64,000 nt of DNA. Source: Bog-473 sp963777485. GTDB taxonomy: Bacteria > Actinomycetota > Acidimicrobiia > Acidimicrobiales > RAAP-2. Location: the NCBI GenBank assembly GCA_963777485.1, contig CAVZQP010000002.1, positions 186,001 to 250,000 of the forward strand, written 5' to 3'. Position numbers and translations under genes: made by a program. The first letter of the stretch is position 1. Each line of letters starts with the position of its first letter. The notes below the pieces were generated by a model. It was not told the DNA's origin. It worked only from the letters and a program-made list of their open reading frames with translations, and ran no database searches. Below, piece by piece: positions 62,782 through 64,000 of the stretch.

Positions 62782-63846
62782 CTACGCCTTCTGTCTTTTC
62801 GGCTGTTCCGGCTGTTTCGGCTGTTTGGTTTCGCTCGGCTCCTTCTTCGCCCGGCTCGGAGCGACACGAGGCGGCTCGTCGGGCATCTTGGGGTACTGCG
62901 GCGGCCACGGAGCGTCGTGCAACCCCGCCTTCTTGTCCTGCTCCGCCATGGCGAGGAGAGGTTCGATCGATTGGGGCGCGGCTCCGATGTCCGCCCACGG
63001 GTCGCCGCGCGTGGCCACCAACTCCGGCACGGTGCGGATCGTCAGCTCGTCGGGCACGACCGTCTCCACCTCGTCCCACGCGAGGGGCGTGGAGACCTGC
63101 CCCCCGACACGAGGCCGGGCGAACCAGGCCCCGAAGACGGTCTTGTGCGGCGCGTTCTGGTTGAAGTCGACGAAGACACGCGTGCCGCGTTCCTCCTTCC
63201 ACCACTTGGCAGTTATCTCGTCGGGGTGACGGCGCTCCAGCTCTCGGGCGAGGGCGACGGCGGCGGCCCGGACGGCGATCGAATCCCAGCGAGGCTCGAG
63301 CCGGAGGTAGATGTGCAGGCCGTTGTTGCCTGTCGTCTTCGGGTAGCTGCGCAAGCCCAGATCGTCGAGCAGGTCCCGGCACTTCAGCGCGGCGGCCCTG
63401 ACCTCCTCGAAGCCGATGCCCTTGACCGGGTCGAGGTCGATGCGCAGCTCGTCGGCATGGTCCGGGTCGGCGGCCAGATACGGCCACAGGTGGAGCCCGA
63501 GGCAGCCGAAGTTGACCGCCCAGACGACATGGGAAATGTCCGCGACGACGAGCGCGTTGGACGTGGTGCCGTTGGGTGTCGAGACGATCGTCGATTCCAG
63601 CCAGTCCGGCGCGCCCGCCGGGATCCGCTTCTGGAAGAAGGACTTGCCGGCGGCCCCGTCGGGAAAACGTTGCAGGAGCGCCGGCCGGCCGCCGGCCGTG
63701 TTGAGGAGATGCTGGCCGATCTCGAGGTAGTACGACACCAGATCGGACTTCGTCGCATCGATGGCGGGGAAATACACCTTGTCCGGCCGGCTGACACGCA
63801 GCTCGCGCCCGTCGACCTCCACGATGCGCTCGTCGTCCGGCGGCAC
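62782..63846 (-). CDS. ligD: LigD-type polymerase/primase domain protein
   Basis: 354 residues. This is the Pol (PrimPol) module of NHEJ protein LigD as a free-standing protein. Motifs include VSRPDKVYFPA, KSFFQKRIP, RIDLDPVKGIGF with the catalytic Asp pair, KTTGNNGLHIYL and VFVDFNQNAPHKTVFGAW. A basic Lys/Gln/Pro tail ends the protein. It adds nucleotides at broken ends during NHEJ. It starts the Pol-PHP-Lig operon; PHP follows after 7 bases. No ku gene is seen in the window. Confidence 0.92.
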   Translation of the reverse strand: MPPDDERIVEVDGRELRVSRPDKVYFPAIDATKSDLVSYYLEIGQHLLNTAGGRPALLQRFPDGAAGKSFFQKRIPAGAPDWLESTIVSTPNGTTSNALVVADISHVVWAVNFGCLGLHLWPYLAADPDHADELRIDLDPVKGIGFEEVRAAALKCRDLLDDLGLRSYPKTTGNNGLHIYLRLEPRWDSIAVRAAAVALARELERRHPDEITAKWWKEERGTRVFVDFNQNAPHKTVFGAWFARPRVGGQVSTPLAWDEVETVVPDELTIRTVPELVATRGDPWADIGAAPQSIEPLLAMAEQDKKAGLHDAPWPPQYPKMPDEPPRVAPSRAKKEPSETKQPKQPEQPKRQKA

Positions 63847-64000
63847 ATCGTCGACTTTAGCGACGGCGACGTCCGGCGGTCCGGGCCCCGTATCGGATCG
63901 CGCCTGGTGACAACGGGTAGCGCACGTCTACGTCCGTCGACGCAGAGCGAGCGGCGACGACGAGCACGACGGGTCCAAACAGAGGAGGGGTCGACCGAGC
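63847..64000. promoter_or_regulatory. Upstream region of the NHEJ-type operon
   Basis: 154 bases to the window edge. It should hold the promoter of the leftward polymerase-PHP-ligase operon. Nothing else is identified. Confidence 0.3.

Overview
The window is GC-rich throughout, with actinobacterial gene order and many GTG starts. It reads as the replication-origin region of a high-GC actinobacterium. Several traits suggest an Acidimicrobiia-like lineage: the surface-protein repeats of the GYWLVAADGGIFAFGDA type, the DUF222/HNH protein and the WS/DGAT enzyme. That placement is an inference; no rRNA or tRNA gene was seen.

Left part (1-20 kb): the start of an mmsA-type aldehyde dehydrogenase; an MFS transporter; a wax ester/triacylglycerol synthase next to a DevS/DevR (DosS/DosR)-like two-component pair, with a Dos-box-like palindrome upstream of the synthase; a degenerate GGDEF protein; RNase D; an acyl-CoA ligase; and an aldo/keto reductase. 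Next comes a cell-surface locus of three tandem paralogous single-pass proteins followed by a chaplin-like, LAxTG-anchored repeat protein. A dCTP deaminase, an N-acyl-D-amino-acid deacylase-like hydrolase and signal peptidase I complete this part.

Core (20.5-52.3 kb): gyrA, gyrB, dciA, recF, dnaN and dnaA run leftward. rpmH, rnpA, yidD, yidC, jag, rsmG, parA and parB run rightward, with two parS sites before parA. The orientation switch puts the origin at or near dnaA, although DnaA boxes are sparse there. Further right come a CwlM-like pseudo-amidase, trxA, trxB, a DegV protein, murJ and a DUF6049 protein (all leftward). They are followed by a CCA-adding enzyme, an AhpD-like protein, inositol-phosphate synthase, a PadR regulator with a palindromic operator, a DUF5318-like protein, panB, and the rpsF-ssb-rpsR-rplI-dnaB block. 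Much of this order resembles mycobacterial origin regions.

Right part (52.3-64 kb) is accessory: a HAD phosphatase and a leftward operon related to methylamine-dehydrogenase (mau) maturation genes. Its key product fuses a Tat-exported, cysteine-rich light-chain-like domain to a beta-propeller-like repeat domain. After it come an amidohydrolase/class II aldolase pair, a DUF222-HNH protein, and an operon encoding a LigD-type polymerase domain, a PHP phosphoesterase and an ATP-dependent DNA ligase as three separate proteins.

The most unusual items are the mau-like fusion operon, the chaplin-like surface locus, the Dos-box-like sites (one before the lipid synthase, others before dnaB), the split Pol-PHP-Lig operon, and an alternating GTTGT/ACAAC array between convergent genes at 8.9 kb.
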